Positions 44,448 through 53,067 of a stretch of DNA of 57,131 nt are shown here, piece after piece. Position numbers and translations under genes: made by a program. The DNA comes from Sediminibacterium sp. (GTDB lineage: Bacteria > Bacteroidota > Bacteroidia > Chitinophagales > Chitinophagaceae), in the NCBI GenBank assembly GCA_027487895.1, contig JAIYCS010000048.1, positions 1 to 57,131 of the forward strand, read 5' to 3'. The notes beneath the pieces are model-generated. The model searched no databases. It saw only the letters and a list, made by a program, of their open reading frames with translations, and was not told the DNA's origin. Positions within the stretch are counted from its first letter, which is position 1. Each line of letters begins with the position of its first letter.

Positions 44448-45206
44448 TTAAAGCCTAATTGGCAAGCCTTTGTCTAATAAATATGATTTTAAAGCATGTA
44501 CTTCAATTTCCTTAAAATGAAAGATACTAGCCGCAAGCGCTGCATCTGCGGCACCCTTTGTAAATACATCCTCAAAATGCGCCATCGTTCCACCACCCCC
44601 CGATGCAATAATTGGTATTGCAACTGCTTTAGAAACAGCGCTTGTAATATCTAAAGCAAAGCCTGCCTTGGTACCATCATGGTTCATGGAGGTTAAAAGA
44701 ATTTCGCCAGCACCGAGCTTTGCAGCTTCTTGCGCCCAGGCTAGGCAGGTAGTTTTGGTGGCCACCGTGCCGCCATTTAAATATACATACCATTCACCAT
44801 TCGCTTCTTGTTTGGTATCTATGGCCACCACAATACACTGACTTCCAAATTCTTTGGCTAGGGCTGATACGAGTTCCGGATTTTTAAATGCTGCTGAGTT
44901 CACGGCTATTTTATCGGCACCATTTTGGAGCAGTACACGCACGTCATCAATACTAGCAACGCCACCTCCAACCGTAAATGGAATATTGATAACAGCCGCA
45001 ATTTTTTTGGCTAAGTCTGCAAGTGTTTTACGTTTTTCGTTGGTAGCGGTAATATCTAAAAAAACGAGCTCATCGATCCCCGCAGCTGCATAAAAAGCGC
45101 CAAGCTCGACAGGGTCACCTGCGTCACGAATGTTTTCGAAATTGACCCCTTTAACGGTTCTTCCATTTTTAATATCCAAACAAGCGATAATTCTTTTTGC
45201 TAACAT
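44448..45206 (-). CDS. hisF: Imidazole glycerol phosphate synthase, cyclase subunit
   Basis: This 252-residue TIM barrel takes ammonia from HisH and PRFAR to make imidazole glycerol phosphate and [17 protein letters not shown] holds the first catalytic Asp (about D11), and VAIDTK holds the second. GGGVASIDD and ASGGGGT bind the substrate phosphates. It starts 9 bases after hisA. Confidence 0.96.
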   Translation of the reverse strand: MLAKRIIACLDIKNGRTVKGVNFENIRDAGDPVELGAFYAAAGIDELVFLDITATNEKRKTLADLAKKIAAVINIPFTVGGGVASIDDVRVLLQNGADKIAVNSAAFKNPELVSALAKEFGSQCIVVAIDTKQEANGEWYVYLNGGTVATKTTCLAWAQEAAKLGAGEILLTSMNHDGTKAGFALDITSAVSKAVAIPIIASGGGGTMAHFEDVFTKGAADAALAASIFHFKEIEVHALKSYLLDKGLPIRL

Positions 45207-45215
45207 ACTTTTAAG

Positions 45216-45935
45216 TTATGCGTTAAACTGCTGCAATGCTTTAAGTGAAATACGGTTTTCATAAATGGCCTTACCCACAATGGCTCCAGCGCAACCAATA
45301 CCAGCAAGTGTTTCAAGATCTTGAAGCGAACTAACACCACCACTTGCGACTAATTTTAATTGAGGGAATATCGATAAAAGTGATTCATATAATACGGTAG
45401 ATGGCCCTTCTAAACGGCCATCTTTTGTAACGTCGGTACAAAAAATATTGGTGACTCCCTGGTTCATATACCCGCCAATAAAATCATTGATAGAAATGTC
45501 AGATGTTTTCAACCAACCATTTACAGCGATAAGATTGTCTTTTACATCGGCGCCTAAAAAAAATGCTTGGGCACCATAGGTACTTACCCAGTTTAAAAAA
45601 AGTTCAGGGTTAGCAACAGCAATACTACCAATGGTTGCCAGGGATGCACCACGCTCAAAAACAAGTGCTACATCCTGATCTGTTTTTATGCCACCTCCAA
45701 AATCAATCACTAGTTTTGTATGCAGCGCAATGGATTCGAGTACTTTCCAGTTTTTAACAACCCCTGCTTTAGCGCCATCTAAATCCACCAAGTGAAGCCT
45801 TTTAATTCCAGCATCTTCAAATGCCTTTGCCACTTCCAATGGATTTTCGTTGTAAATGGTTTTTTGCGCATAATCACCCTGCGTTAAACGAACACATTTT
45901 CCATCAATAATATCTATAGCTGGTATGATTTGCAT
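45216..45935 (-). CDS. hisA: ProFAR isomerase
   Basis: This 239-residue TIM barrel catalyses the Amadori isomerisation of ProFAR to PRFAR. The motif IPAIDIIDGKCVRL carries the catalytic Asp8; the second acidic residue lies in CTDVTKDGRLEGP. It is a half-barrel homologue of HisF. It starts 1 base after the hisH stop. Since trpF is also present at 48.5 kb it need not serve both pathways as PriA does. Confidence 0.95.
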   Translation of the reverse strand: MQIIPAIDIIDGKCVRLTQGDYAQKTIYNENPLEVAKAFEDAGIKRLHLVDLDGAKAGVVKNWKVLESIALHTKLVIDFGGGIKTDQDVALVFERGASLATIGSIAVANPELFLNWVSTYGAQAFFLGADVKDNLIAVNGWLKTSDISINDFIGGYMNQGVTNIFCTDVTKDGRLEGPSTVLYESLLSIFPQLKLVASGGVSSLQDLETLAGIGCAGAIVGKAIYENRISLKALQQFNA

Positions 45936-45936
45936 C

Positions 45937-46527
45937 TTATTTAATATCTAAAAAGTTTTGTAATATTTTTTCTCCTACAGCAGCGCTTTTTTCGGGATGA
46001 AACTGAACTCCATAAAAATTGTTTTTTTGAAGTGCTGCACTGTATGGCAATATATAATGGGTAGTAGCTATAGTGTCAGGTCCAAGAGCTGCATAATATC
46101 CGTGAACAAAATAACAATAAGCATCAGGCGCCAAGCCATTAAATAATGGTGACCCATACTCACCTATTGTATTCCATCCCACCTGCGGAATTTTATCGGT
46201 TCCATTGGGTAAAAAAGAAACAACAGATTCATCAAACACAGATAAACAGGGGGTATTATTTTCTTCAGAAAATGAACATAACAATTGCATACCTAAACAA
46301 ATACCTAGCACGGGCTGCTCCAATGTTTTAATAACGTTATATAAATTTCTTTCCTTTAAGTAAGTCATAGCAGTACTCGCCTCCCCAACACCCGGAAAAA
46401 TAACACGATCCGCTTTTTGCAATAGCTCCACATTGTCAGTTACAACTGCGCTAACACCAAGTCTTTCGAGTGCGTAGGTTACAGACAATATGTTTCCTGC
46501 ATTGTATTTTACGATGGCAACATTCAT
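45937..46527 (-). CDS. hisH: Imidazole glycerol phosphate synthase, glutaminase subunit
   Basis: This class I glutamine amidotransferase of about 196 residues feeds ammonia to HisF. The nucleophile is in GICLGMQLL, and HPEKS holds the His-Glu pair. I start at the ATG at 46527, one base after the trpA stop; the frame is open for five further codons from a TTG that overlaps trpA. The near-zero gap shows that the his genes are physically fused to the end of the trp operon. Confidence 0.94.
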   Translation of the reverse strand: MNVAIVKYNAGNILSVTYALERLGVSAVVTDNVELLQKADRVIFPGVGEASTAMTYLKERNLYNVIKTLEQPVLGICLGMQLLCSFSEENNTPCLSVFDESVVSFLPNGTDKIPQVGWNTIGEYGSPLFNGLAPDAYCYFVHGYYAALGPDTIATTHYILPYSAALQKNNFYGVQFHPEKSAAVGEKILQNFLDIK

Positions 46528-46528
46528 A

Positions 46529-47305
46529 TTACTTTTGACCAATTACAGATGATAAAAATTGAGCGGTAGTGGATGTAACGTCTACACTATTTTCAAGCGC
46601 TTTAATATACGCAGATCCAATAATAGCGCCGGCCGTATGCCTCGAAGCCAGTTCAAATGAAGCCGCATCTTTAACACCAAATCCAACCAAAATAGGATTG
46701 ATTAACCGCATCTGTTTTAGTTTTTGCAAGTAGGCATCAACTGCATCAAAATTAAGTGCAGAGCCCGTTGTAGCTGATGCACTTACTGCATATAAAAAAC
46801 CAGAACTTAAGGAATCCAGATATACAATACGCTCAGTGGGTGTTTCGGGCGTTACTAAAAATATAAAATCTAACCCGTGCTTTTTTACAATGGCACCATA
46901 GGTAGCTTCAAACTCGTAGGCAGGCATGTCTGGTAAAATAAGACCATCCACCCCCACTGCTGCAGCTGCTGCACAAAATTTTTCGAAACCATATTGCAAC
47001 ACTGGATTCATATAACCCATAAGCACCACAGGTATATTACTAGTGGCTCTTAATGATTTCAATTGATCAAACAAAACCTCAATAGACATACCATTTTCAA
47101 GCGCTCTAGCGCCACTCTCCTGAATCACGGGCCCATCAGCTAATGGATCAGAATAAGGCATACCCAATTCCACTAAATCTGCCCCATTTTTTTCGAGGGC
47201 AGCGATGATTGGAAGTGTACTATCTAATGCCGGATAACCAGCCGTGCAGTATACGTTTAATACCTTTGATGACTTGGTATTAAACACTTTTTTTAGTCTT
47301 GTCAT
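46529..47305 (-). CDS. trpA: Tryptophan synthase alpha subunit
   Basis: This 258-residue TIM barrel splits indole-3-glycerol phosphate to indole and glyceraldehyde 3-phosphate. VELGMPYSDPLADGPVIQ carries the catalytic Glu and Asp. Its start overlaps the trpB end by 4 bases (ATGA), and hisH begins 1 base after its stop. Confidence 0.96.
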   Translation of the reverse strand: MTRLKKVFNTKSSKVLNVYCTAGYPALDSTLPIIAALEKNGADLVELGMPYSDPLADGPVIQESGARALENGMSIEVLFDQLKSLRATSNIPVVLMGYMNPVLQYGFEKFCAAAAAVGVDGLILPDMPAYEFEATYGAIVKKHGLDFIFLVTPETPTERIVYLDSLSSGFLYAVSASATTGSALNFDAVDAYLQKLKQMRLINPILVGFGVKDAASFELASRHTAGAIIGSAYIKALENSVDVTSTTAQFLSSVIGQK

Positions 47306-48492
47306 GAATCTAATTTTTGCATGTACGTAGATAAATCTTTATCACCTCTTCCACTTAAACAAATAACAACGGTATCGGAGGGCTTCCATTTTATTTGATC
47401 GAGTGCTGCAAAAGCATGTGCAGTTTCTAGGGCTGGAATAATTCCTTCTGTTTTACTCACATGAAAAGCAGCATCCATGGCTTCATCATCTGTGGCACTT
47501 AAAAACAAACCTCTTCCCGTTGAATACAAGTTTGCATGCATGGGGCCAATACCAGGATAGTCTAAGCCCGCCGAAATACTGTGCGGCTCAATTACCTGAC
47601 CATCTTGTGTTTGCATTAATAAACTTTTACTTCCATGTAATATTCCGGGTGTACCTAGTTGTGTAGTAGCGGCACTCATATTGGTTTGCACCCCATGGCC
47701 AGCAGCCTCAACTGCTACAATTTGTACCGAAGGCTCTTCTAAAAAATGATAAAAAGCGCCAGCGGCATTACTACCACCACCCACACAAGCAATAACATGT
47801 GTTGGAAGTTCGGTGCCGGTTTGTGCTAGTAATTGCTTACGGATTTCCGCACTGATCACACTTTGAAACCTTGCAACCATATCTGGATATGGATGCGGCC
47901 CAACCACACTTCCAATAATATAATGGGTATTAGTAGGATTATTGATCCAATCTCTAATGGCTTCGTTGGTCGCATCTTTTAATGTTTTACTGCCACTTGT
48001 TGCAGGCACTACGGTAGCGCCTAACATACGCATACGTGCTACATTGGGCGCCTGCCTTTCAATATCTTTCTCACCCATGTAAACAATACACTCCATACCT
48101 TTTAATGCACAAACCGTTGCTGTTGCCACACCGTGTTGCCCAGCACCTGTTTCTGCGATAATGCGCGTTTTACCAAGCTTTTGAGCAAGAATAATTTGAC
48201 CAATGGTATTGTTAATTTTATGCGCACCGGTATGACACAAATCTTCTCTCTTTAAATAAATCGTTGTTCCATACTGTTCGCTCAAACGTTTGGCTAAAAA
48301 TAATGGTGTTGGCCGGCCCACATAATTTTTCAAAAGATCGTTCACCTCTTCTTTAAAATTGGGATCGTCCATGATTTGTAAATACTGGCTTTTAAGTTGT
48401 GCCACATTCGCAAATAACATTTCTGGAATAAAGGCACCGCCAAAATCCCCGTAATAACCATGCTCGTTTGGATTTGTAAATGTTTGTTGCAT
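47302..48492 (-). CDS. trpB: Tryptophan synthase beta subunit
   Basis: This 396-residue PLP enzyme joins indole and serine to make tryptophan. PLP is bound by the Lys in HTGAHKINNTIG, and GGGSNAAG binds its phosphate. It is the standard TrpB1 length. It lies 2 bases after trpF and overlaps trpA by 4. Confidence 0.97.
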   Translation of the reverse strand: MQQTFTNPNEHGYYGDFGGAFIPEMLFANVAQLKSQYLQIMDDPNFKEEVNDLLKNYVGRPTPLFLAKRLSEQYGTTIYLKREDLCHTGAHKINNTIGQIILAQKLGKTRIIAETGAGQHGVATATVCALKGMECIVYMGEKDIERQAPNVARMRMLGATVVPATSGSKTLKDATNEAIRDWINNPTNTHYIIGSVVGPHPYPDMVARFQSVISAEIRKQLLAQTGTELPTHVIACVGGGSNAAGAFYHFLEEPSVQIVAVEAAGHGVQTNMSAATTQLGTPGILHGSKSLLMQTQDGQVIEPHSISAGLDYPGIGPMHANLYSTGRGLFLSATDDEAMDAAFHVSKTEGIIPALETAHAFAALDQIKWKPSDTVVICLSGRGDKDLSTYMQKLDS

Positions 48493-48494
48493 AA

Positions 48495-49136
48495 TTATAG
48501 CGCTTTAATGGTAGGAATAAAAGATTGTAATAGTTGAATGTTTTTTTGGCCTGGTGCGGTTTCAAACTTACTGTTTACATCTACAGCAATGCAATTACCT
48601 ACTGCACTAGACTGTACAAATGATGTTATTTTAGAAACATCATCCGGGCCAATACCCCCACTTAAAAAATAAGGTTTTTGACCTGTAGCGTTAGCAAGTT
48701 TTTTCCAATCAAATGAAATACCAGACCCGCCATAAACACTTGAAGCGGTATCAAATAATAAATAATCAATGTCTTCTAGATACTCGGAAATTTTATAAGC
48801 TACATCATCTGTTTCTGAAATTCTAAATGCTTTAATAACAGGGTAATGATTGGCCATTTCTTTACAATAGTTAGGCGTTTCATCTCCATGAAGCTGCACC
48901 ATATCAAGCCCCGCTGCGGTAGCTGTAGCAATAACCTTTTCCATAGGTTCATTCACAAATACACCTACTTTTAATACCCCTGGCAACTGAACGTTTTTAA
49001 TTTGATCAAGGCTTAGTGTATGCAGTGCATAACGCTTTGAAGCCGGGTAAAAAATAAATCCAACATAATTTACACCCGCTTTGCTTAAAGCAAGGGCCTC
49101 ATCTATACTCGTAATGCCACAGACTTTAATTTTCAT
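48495..49136 (-). CDS. trpF: Phosphoribosylanthranilate isomerase
   Basis: This 213-residue enzyme converts phosphoribosylanthranilate to CdRP. KVCGIT carries the catalytic Cys and LHGDE the acidic partner region. Its start overlaps the trpC end by 11 bases, which makes translational coupling likely. It is separate from trpC, not fused as in E. coli. Confidence 0.95.
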   Translation of the reverse strand: MKIKVCGITSIDEALALSKAGVNYVGFIFYPASKRYALHTLSLDQIKNVQLPGVLKVGVFVNEPMEKVIATATAAGLDMVQLHGDETPNYCKEMANHYPVIKAFRISETDDVAYKISEYLEDIDYLLFDTASSVYGGSGISFDWKKLANATGQKPYFLSGGIGPDDVSKITSFVQSSAVGNCIAVDVNSKFETAPGQKNIQLLQSFIPTIKAL

Positions 49137-49923
49137 TTTCCTGTTTTTTTAATTCAGCTACAAAAGCTTCAAATGCTGCTGCAGGATCGGATGTTTTCAT
49201 AAAATTTTCTCCAATTAAAAAACCATCAAAACCTTCTTTTTTTAGTTCAAGAATGGTAGAAACCTTACTGATGCCACTCTCTGCAATTTTAGGTAAATGA
49301 GCCGGCAACATTTTAGCAAGTGCAATAGAATGTGCAAGGTCCACTTCAAAAGTTTTAAGGTTACGATTATTGATCCCAACCATATCGATACCATCACATA
49401 CATGTTCTAACTCGTCAGAGGTATGAATTTCAAGTAACACTTCTAGCCCAATATCTTTTGCCACGTTAGTGAGCTCTTTTACAGCTAACGGCGTAAGGCA
49501 GGCAGCAATTAATAAAATCACATCAGCACCATATGCTTTGGCTTCTATAATTTGATAGGGATCTACTATAAAATCTTTACGCAAAATGGGCGTTTCATGC
49601 AACCTTGCAGTAGTAAGATCTTGCAGGGTTCCACCAAAAAAATCAGTGTCTGTTAAAACGGAAAGCCCAGAAGCACCATGGGCCGAGTAAGCCGCTGTTA
49701 CATCTTTAACAGTTGCTGTATTGTTAATGATTCCTTTACTTGGCGATTTCCTTTTAAATTCGGCGATGATACCCGTTTTTCCGGGCATTGTTAAATAGGA
49801 AGACATGGACAAAACAGGCGCTTTAAAAAAGGGCATTTGTTGTAATGCCGATTCTGATACAAGCAGTTTTTGATCCGCTACCTCTTCCCTTTTACGGGCA
49901 ATAATTTGATCTAATATATTCAT
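49126..49923 (-). CDS. trpC: Indole-3-glycerol phosphate synthase
   Basis: This 265-residue TIM barrel converts CdRP to indole-3-glycerol phosphate. IAEFKRKSPSKG contains the two key lysines. GINNRNLKTF and AESGI are the later barrel motifs. The start is the ATG at 49923, one base after the trpD stop; an earlier TTG in frame overlaps trpD. Confidence 0.95.
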   Translation of the reverse strand: MNILDQIIARKREEVADQKLLVSESALQQMPFFKAPVLSMSSYLTMPGKTGIIAEFKRKSPSKGIINNTATVKDVTAAYSAHGASGLSVLTDTDFFGGTLQDLTTARLHETPILRKDFIVDPYQIIEAKAYGADVILLIAACLTPLAVKELTNVAKDIGLEVLLEIHTSDELEHVCDGIDMVGINNRNLKTFEVDLAHSIALAKMLPAHLPKIAESGISKVSTILELKKEGFDGFLIGENFMKTSDPAAAFEAFVAELKKQENEN

Positions 49924-49924
49924 A

Positions 49925-50917
49925 CTATTGAACTGCAATTAATTGTTGTAAAACTTGGTACGCTTTTTGACTATCCAAACTTTCTACAGCTGCTGCATAG
50001 GCATCATTGTAGGTGCTGTATTTTTGAGTAGCGAATAAGGCAGCTGCTGCGTTGGCAAGAACAACTGCGTTTTGCGCCATTGTTCCTTCTCCTTTTATGA
50101 TTTTTAAAAATATTTGGGCCGAGGCTTCTACGGTATCTCCACCCGCTAAATCTTCTGGAAAAACAATTCTTTTACCTAGCTCATTCGCAGAAACAATACG
50201 CTCCCCTTTTGCAGTAAATATTTTTGTGTCACTTGTCAAAGAAATTTCATCATAGCCATCTAGTCCATGTATGATGGTATAATTAATGCCTTCTTCTTGT
50301 AACAAATAATGGTAAATTCTAGCCATTTCTAAACTGTATACACCAATAAGCTGATGTGCAGGTTTTGCAGGATTCACAAGTGGCCCTAGCATATTAAAAA
50401 AAGTACGAACACCCAGGTTTTTTCTGATAGGTCCAACCAGTTTAAGCGCTGGATGAAAAAGTGGTGCATGCAAAAAACAAATATTAGCGGCGTCTAATTC
50501 TTTTTGTAAAGCATTTTCATCATTTTTAAATACATACCCGAGCTGCTCCATAACATTGGATGACCCACTAATAGTACTTGCGCCATAGTTGCCATGCTTG
50601 GCTACTTTTTGACCAGCACCCGCAACAATAAAACAAGAAAGCGTAGAAATATTAAACGTGTTTTTACCGTCTCCCCCCGTGCCCACAATATCTAACAATT
50701 CATGATCTCCTAAATAAATAGGAACGGCAAGTTCAAGCAGGGCATCTCTAAACCCTTGCAACTCTGCAATGGTAATACTGCGCATTAAAAATACCGTCAT
50801 TAGTGACGCCAATTCACTATCGTTGTAGGCGCCCGAAGACATAGAAAGCAGTAACTCTTTAGCTGCTGCCCTAGAGAGTGTTTTGTGTTCAAATAAATAT
50901 TGTAAAATCTTTTTCAT
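49925..50917 (-). CDS. trpD: Anthranilate phosphoribosyltransferase
   Basis: This 330-residue enzyme transfers phosphoribose from PRPP to anthranilate. The PRPP/anthranilate-binding loop is GTGGDGKNTFNIST (about 81-94). Its start overlaps the trpG stop by 4 bases (ATGA), so the two are translationally coupled. It is not fused to trpG. Confidence 0.96.
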   Translation of the reverse strand: MKKILQYLFEHKTLSRAAAKELLLSMSSGAYNDSELASLMTVFLMRSITIAELQGFRDALLELAVPIYLGDHELLDIVGTGGDGKNTFNISTLSCFIVAGAGQKVAKHGNYGASTISGSSNVMEQLGYVFKNDENALQKELDAANICFLHAPLFHPALKLVGPIRKNLGVRTFFNMLGPLVNPAKPAHQLIGVYSLEMARIYHYLLQEEGINYTIIHGLDGYDEISLTSDTKIFTAKGERIVSANELGKRIVFPEDLAGGDTVEASAQIFLKIIKGEGTMAQNAVVLANAAAALFATQKYSTYNDAYAAAVESLDSQKAYQVLQQLIAVQ

Positions 50918-51480
50918 TTTAATAACCAGTTTTTAATAACCGCTTCGCCACATGGCGTTAATACACTTTCGGGATGGAATTGAACACCGCAAACATCATA
51001 TGAGGTGTGCTCGATGGCCATAATTAGTCCGTTTTCATCGGTGGCTGTTACCTTAAGTACATCAGGTAAGTTTTTATTGGAAACAACCCAACTGTGGTAG
51101 CGTCCTACTTCGACATTACCTTCTAAACCGCTAAATAAATAATTAGAAGTATCAATTGTAATAGGCGTTGCAACACCATGGTAAACGGTGGTTAAGTTTT
51201 CGAGGTTTGCACCAAATGCTTCTCCAATAGCTTGATGACCAAGGCATACACCAAGTATAGATTTAGACGCCGCATACTGCTTAATAAGGGGCAATAATAA
51301 ACCTGCTTCAGAAGGTATACCAGGCCCTGGAGATAAAATGATTTTATCATAGGCTGCGACATCTTCAAGTGCTATTTGATCGTTTCTTACAACCGTCACT
51401 TTCTGATTCGTTATTTTTTCAACGAGGTGCACAAGGTTGTACGTAAAAGAATCATAATTATCAAAAACCAATATTTTCAT
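50914..51480 (-). CDS. trpG: Anthranilate synthase glutaminase component
   Basis: This 188-residue class I amidotransferase supplies ammonia to TrpE. The nucleophile elbow is GVCLGHQAIGEAF and the His-Glu pair lies in GVQFHPES. I use the ATG at 51480; a GTG two codons upstream is also in frame. A dual role in folate (PabA) synthesis is possible since no separate pabA is seen. Confidence 0.94.
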   Translation of the reverse strand: MKILVFDNYDSFTYNLVHLVEKITNQKVTVVRNDQIALEDVAAYDKIILSPGPGIPSEAGLLLPLIKQYAASKSILGVCLGHQAIGEAFGANLENLTTVYHGVATPITIDTSNYLFSGLEGNVEVGRYHSWVVSNKNLPDVLKVTATDENGLIMAIEHTSYDVCGVQFHPESVLTPCGEAVIKNWLLK

Positions 51481-51491
51481 ACCCACTACTT

Positions 51492-52892
51492 TTAAATTCC
51501 AGCAGCTAATACCACTGCTTTTTTTAATGCATTTAATTTATTATTAACTTCTTGTAACTCACTTTTAGGATTTGAGGAAACAACAACACCCGCACCAGCT
51601 TGATAATACAGCGTATTGTCTTTACTCAAAAAGCTACGTATCATAATGGCATGGTTAAAATCACCATTAAATCCTACAAAACCAATGGCACCGCCATAAT
51701 AGCCTCTAGCCGTAGGTTCCAAGCCGTCAATGATTTCTAGTGCCTTAAATTTTGGCGCACCACTTAATGTGCCAGCCGGAAAAGTTTGTGCGAGCACATT
51801 AAACGGATTAGCGTCATCCCCTAATGTTCCAACCACTTCACTAACGAGATGAATCACATGCGAGTAAAATTTGACCTGCTTGAACTGGCTTACAGTTACC
51901 GCTGTACATGATCTACTCAAATCATTGCGGGCTAAATCCACAAGCATCACATGCTCGGCGTTTTCTTTGGCGTCTTCTAATAATTTTACAGACAGGGCTT
52001 TATCCTCCTCATCATTGCCTGTTCTTTTAAAAGTACCTGCAATAGGATGCATCACTGCCTTGTTGTTACGAACAATTAGTTGCGCCTCTGGAGATGACCC
52101 CATTAATTTATAATCGCCATAATCAAAGAAAAATAAATAAGGTGAAGGATTTACACTGCGTAGTGCCCTGTATACATTAAACTCATCTCCTTTAAAGGAT
52201 TGCTCAAAACGTCTACTCAGTACAATTTGAAAAACATCGCCACGTAAACAGTGTTGAATGCCTTTTTCTACCATGGCCGTATACGCCTCGTCTGATATGT
52301 TTGAACGCTCATCACCAACAGGCGTAAATGGAAATTGCGGCACGTCTTTGTTTCGAATAAGTGATTCGATGAGTGATGTATCGGAATGCTCATTTGCCAA
52401 TAAATTTTGACAAATAAAGAGTTCGTCTTTATAATGATCAAATACAATCACGTACTGATACAAACGGTAACGAATGAGTGGAATATTTGATTTTTTTGTA
52501 TCCGAAAACGCAATGGTTTCAAATAATGGAATGGCATCAAAACTGGTATAACCAAATAAGCCCTGGGCAAAATTTGTTTCTTTGTGCGCATGAGGTACCA
52601 CTTGGTAGCCCTGCATGTAACCCCACAACTGATTGTCAATTTGATCCGCTTCCTGCTTTATAGGATCCTGATTAGGATATTTGATTTCGATTGTTTTTGC
52701 ATCCTTTACTTCAATACCCCCAATCGCATTAATACATATAAAAGAGTAGCTATTTTCAGCGACGTGTGCATCGGTGCTTTCCAATAAAATAGTGTCTCTA
52801 AAACGGTCTCTTAAACGCAGGTAGATACTAACGGGTGTATATACATCCGCTAACATTCTTTTACTCTCTGTACGTAAATCAATTTTTTTCAT
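51492..52892 (-). CDS. trpE: Anthranilate synthase component I
   Basis: This 466-residue chorismate-utilising enzyme makes anthranilate with TrpG. The N-terminal LLES motif (36-39) is the tryptophan feedback-binding element, so the enzyme is probably inhibited by Trp. The catalytic C-terminal domain includes HPIAGTFKRTG, MLVDLARNDL and FPAGTLSGAPK. It is the first structural gene of the trp-his superoperon. Its ATG follows the attenuator terminator by 12 bases. Confidence 0.96.
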   Translation of the reverse strand: MKKIDLRTESKRMLADVYTPVSIYLRLRDRFRDTILLESTDAHVAENSYSFICINAIGGIEVKDAKTIEIKYPNQDPIKQEADQIDNQLWGYMQGYQVVPHAHKETNFAQGLFGYTSFDAIPLFETIAFSDTKKSNIPLIRYRLYQYVIVFDHYKDELFICQNLLANEHSDTSLIESLIRNKDVPQFPFTPVGDERSNISDEAYTAMVEKGIQHCLRGDVFQIVLSRRFEQSFKGDEFNVYRALRSVNPSPYLFFFDYGDYKLMGSSPEAQLIVRNNKAVMHPIAGTFKRTGNDEEDKALSVKLLEDAKENAEHVMLVDLARNDLSRSCTAVTVSQFKQVKFYSHVIHLVSEVVGTLGDDANPFNVLAQTFPAGTLSGAPKFKALEIIDGLEPTARGYYGGAIGFVGFNGDFNHAIMIRSFLSKDNTLYYQAGAGVVVSSNPKSELQEVNNKLNALKKAVVLAAGI

Positions 52893-52900
52893 AGGCTATA

Positions 52901-52933
52901 AATAAAAAGCCCCGACTTATGGTCGGGGCTTTT
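52901..52933 (-). terminator. Intrinsic terminator of the trp-his attenuator
   Basis: On the minus strand a 12-bp perfect stem (52905-52916 with 52922-52933, arms AAAAGCCCCGAC/GTCGGGGCTTTT), a 5-base loop and TTTTTATTT-type tail sit just before trpE. The 5' arm contains CCCCGA, complementary to TCGGGG in the last codons of the leader peptide (52971-52976). Confidence 0.92.
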
Positions 52934-52963
52934 GAAATTATTCAAAAAGTAGTGGACGCGCCA

Positions 52964-53023
52964 TTACAATCCCCGATTAGAGTTTGTATGCCACCACCAC
53001 TTGTTATTTAATACTTGCGTCAT
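52964..53023 (-). CDS. trpL: Trp/His leader peptide of the trp-his superoperon
   Basis: This 19-codon open frame lies upstream of trpE. Codons 9-12 read Trp-Trp-Trp-His (52988-52999), the control codons of an attenuator. The last codons (S-N-R-G-L) contain the antiterminator strand TCGGGG. A ribosome that reaches the stop codon would mask that strand and let the terminator form; one stalled on Trp or His would leave it free to pair with the terminator. A second pairing, AAGTGGTGG (52994-53002) with CCACTACTT (52947-52955), could hide the antiterminator strand when the leader is untranslated. The His codon is inferred to have meaning because hisHAF-IE lie in the operon. Confidence 0.88.
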   Translation of the reverse strand: MTQVLNNKWWWHTNSNRGL

Positions 53024-53028
53024 TGATA

Positions 53029-53036
53029 CAAATTTA
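53029..53036 (-). promoter_or_regulatory. -7 box of the trp-his operon promoter
   Basis: TAAATTTG on the minus strand matches TAnnTTTG and ends 5 bases before the leader peptide ATG. No clear -33 element was seen; the box is only 32 bases past the ispD stop codon. Confidence 0.6.
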
Positions 53037-53067
53037 AGAAATATTGGGCACTATCACCACTTTTTTT

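Noticed and set aside
52901..53036. T-box or tryptophan riboswitch upstream of trpE
   Set aside because: The leader is only about 125 bases, has no T-box-like conserved bulge, and is fully explained by a leader peptide with a terminator and antiterminator.
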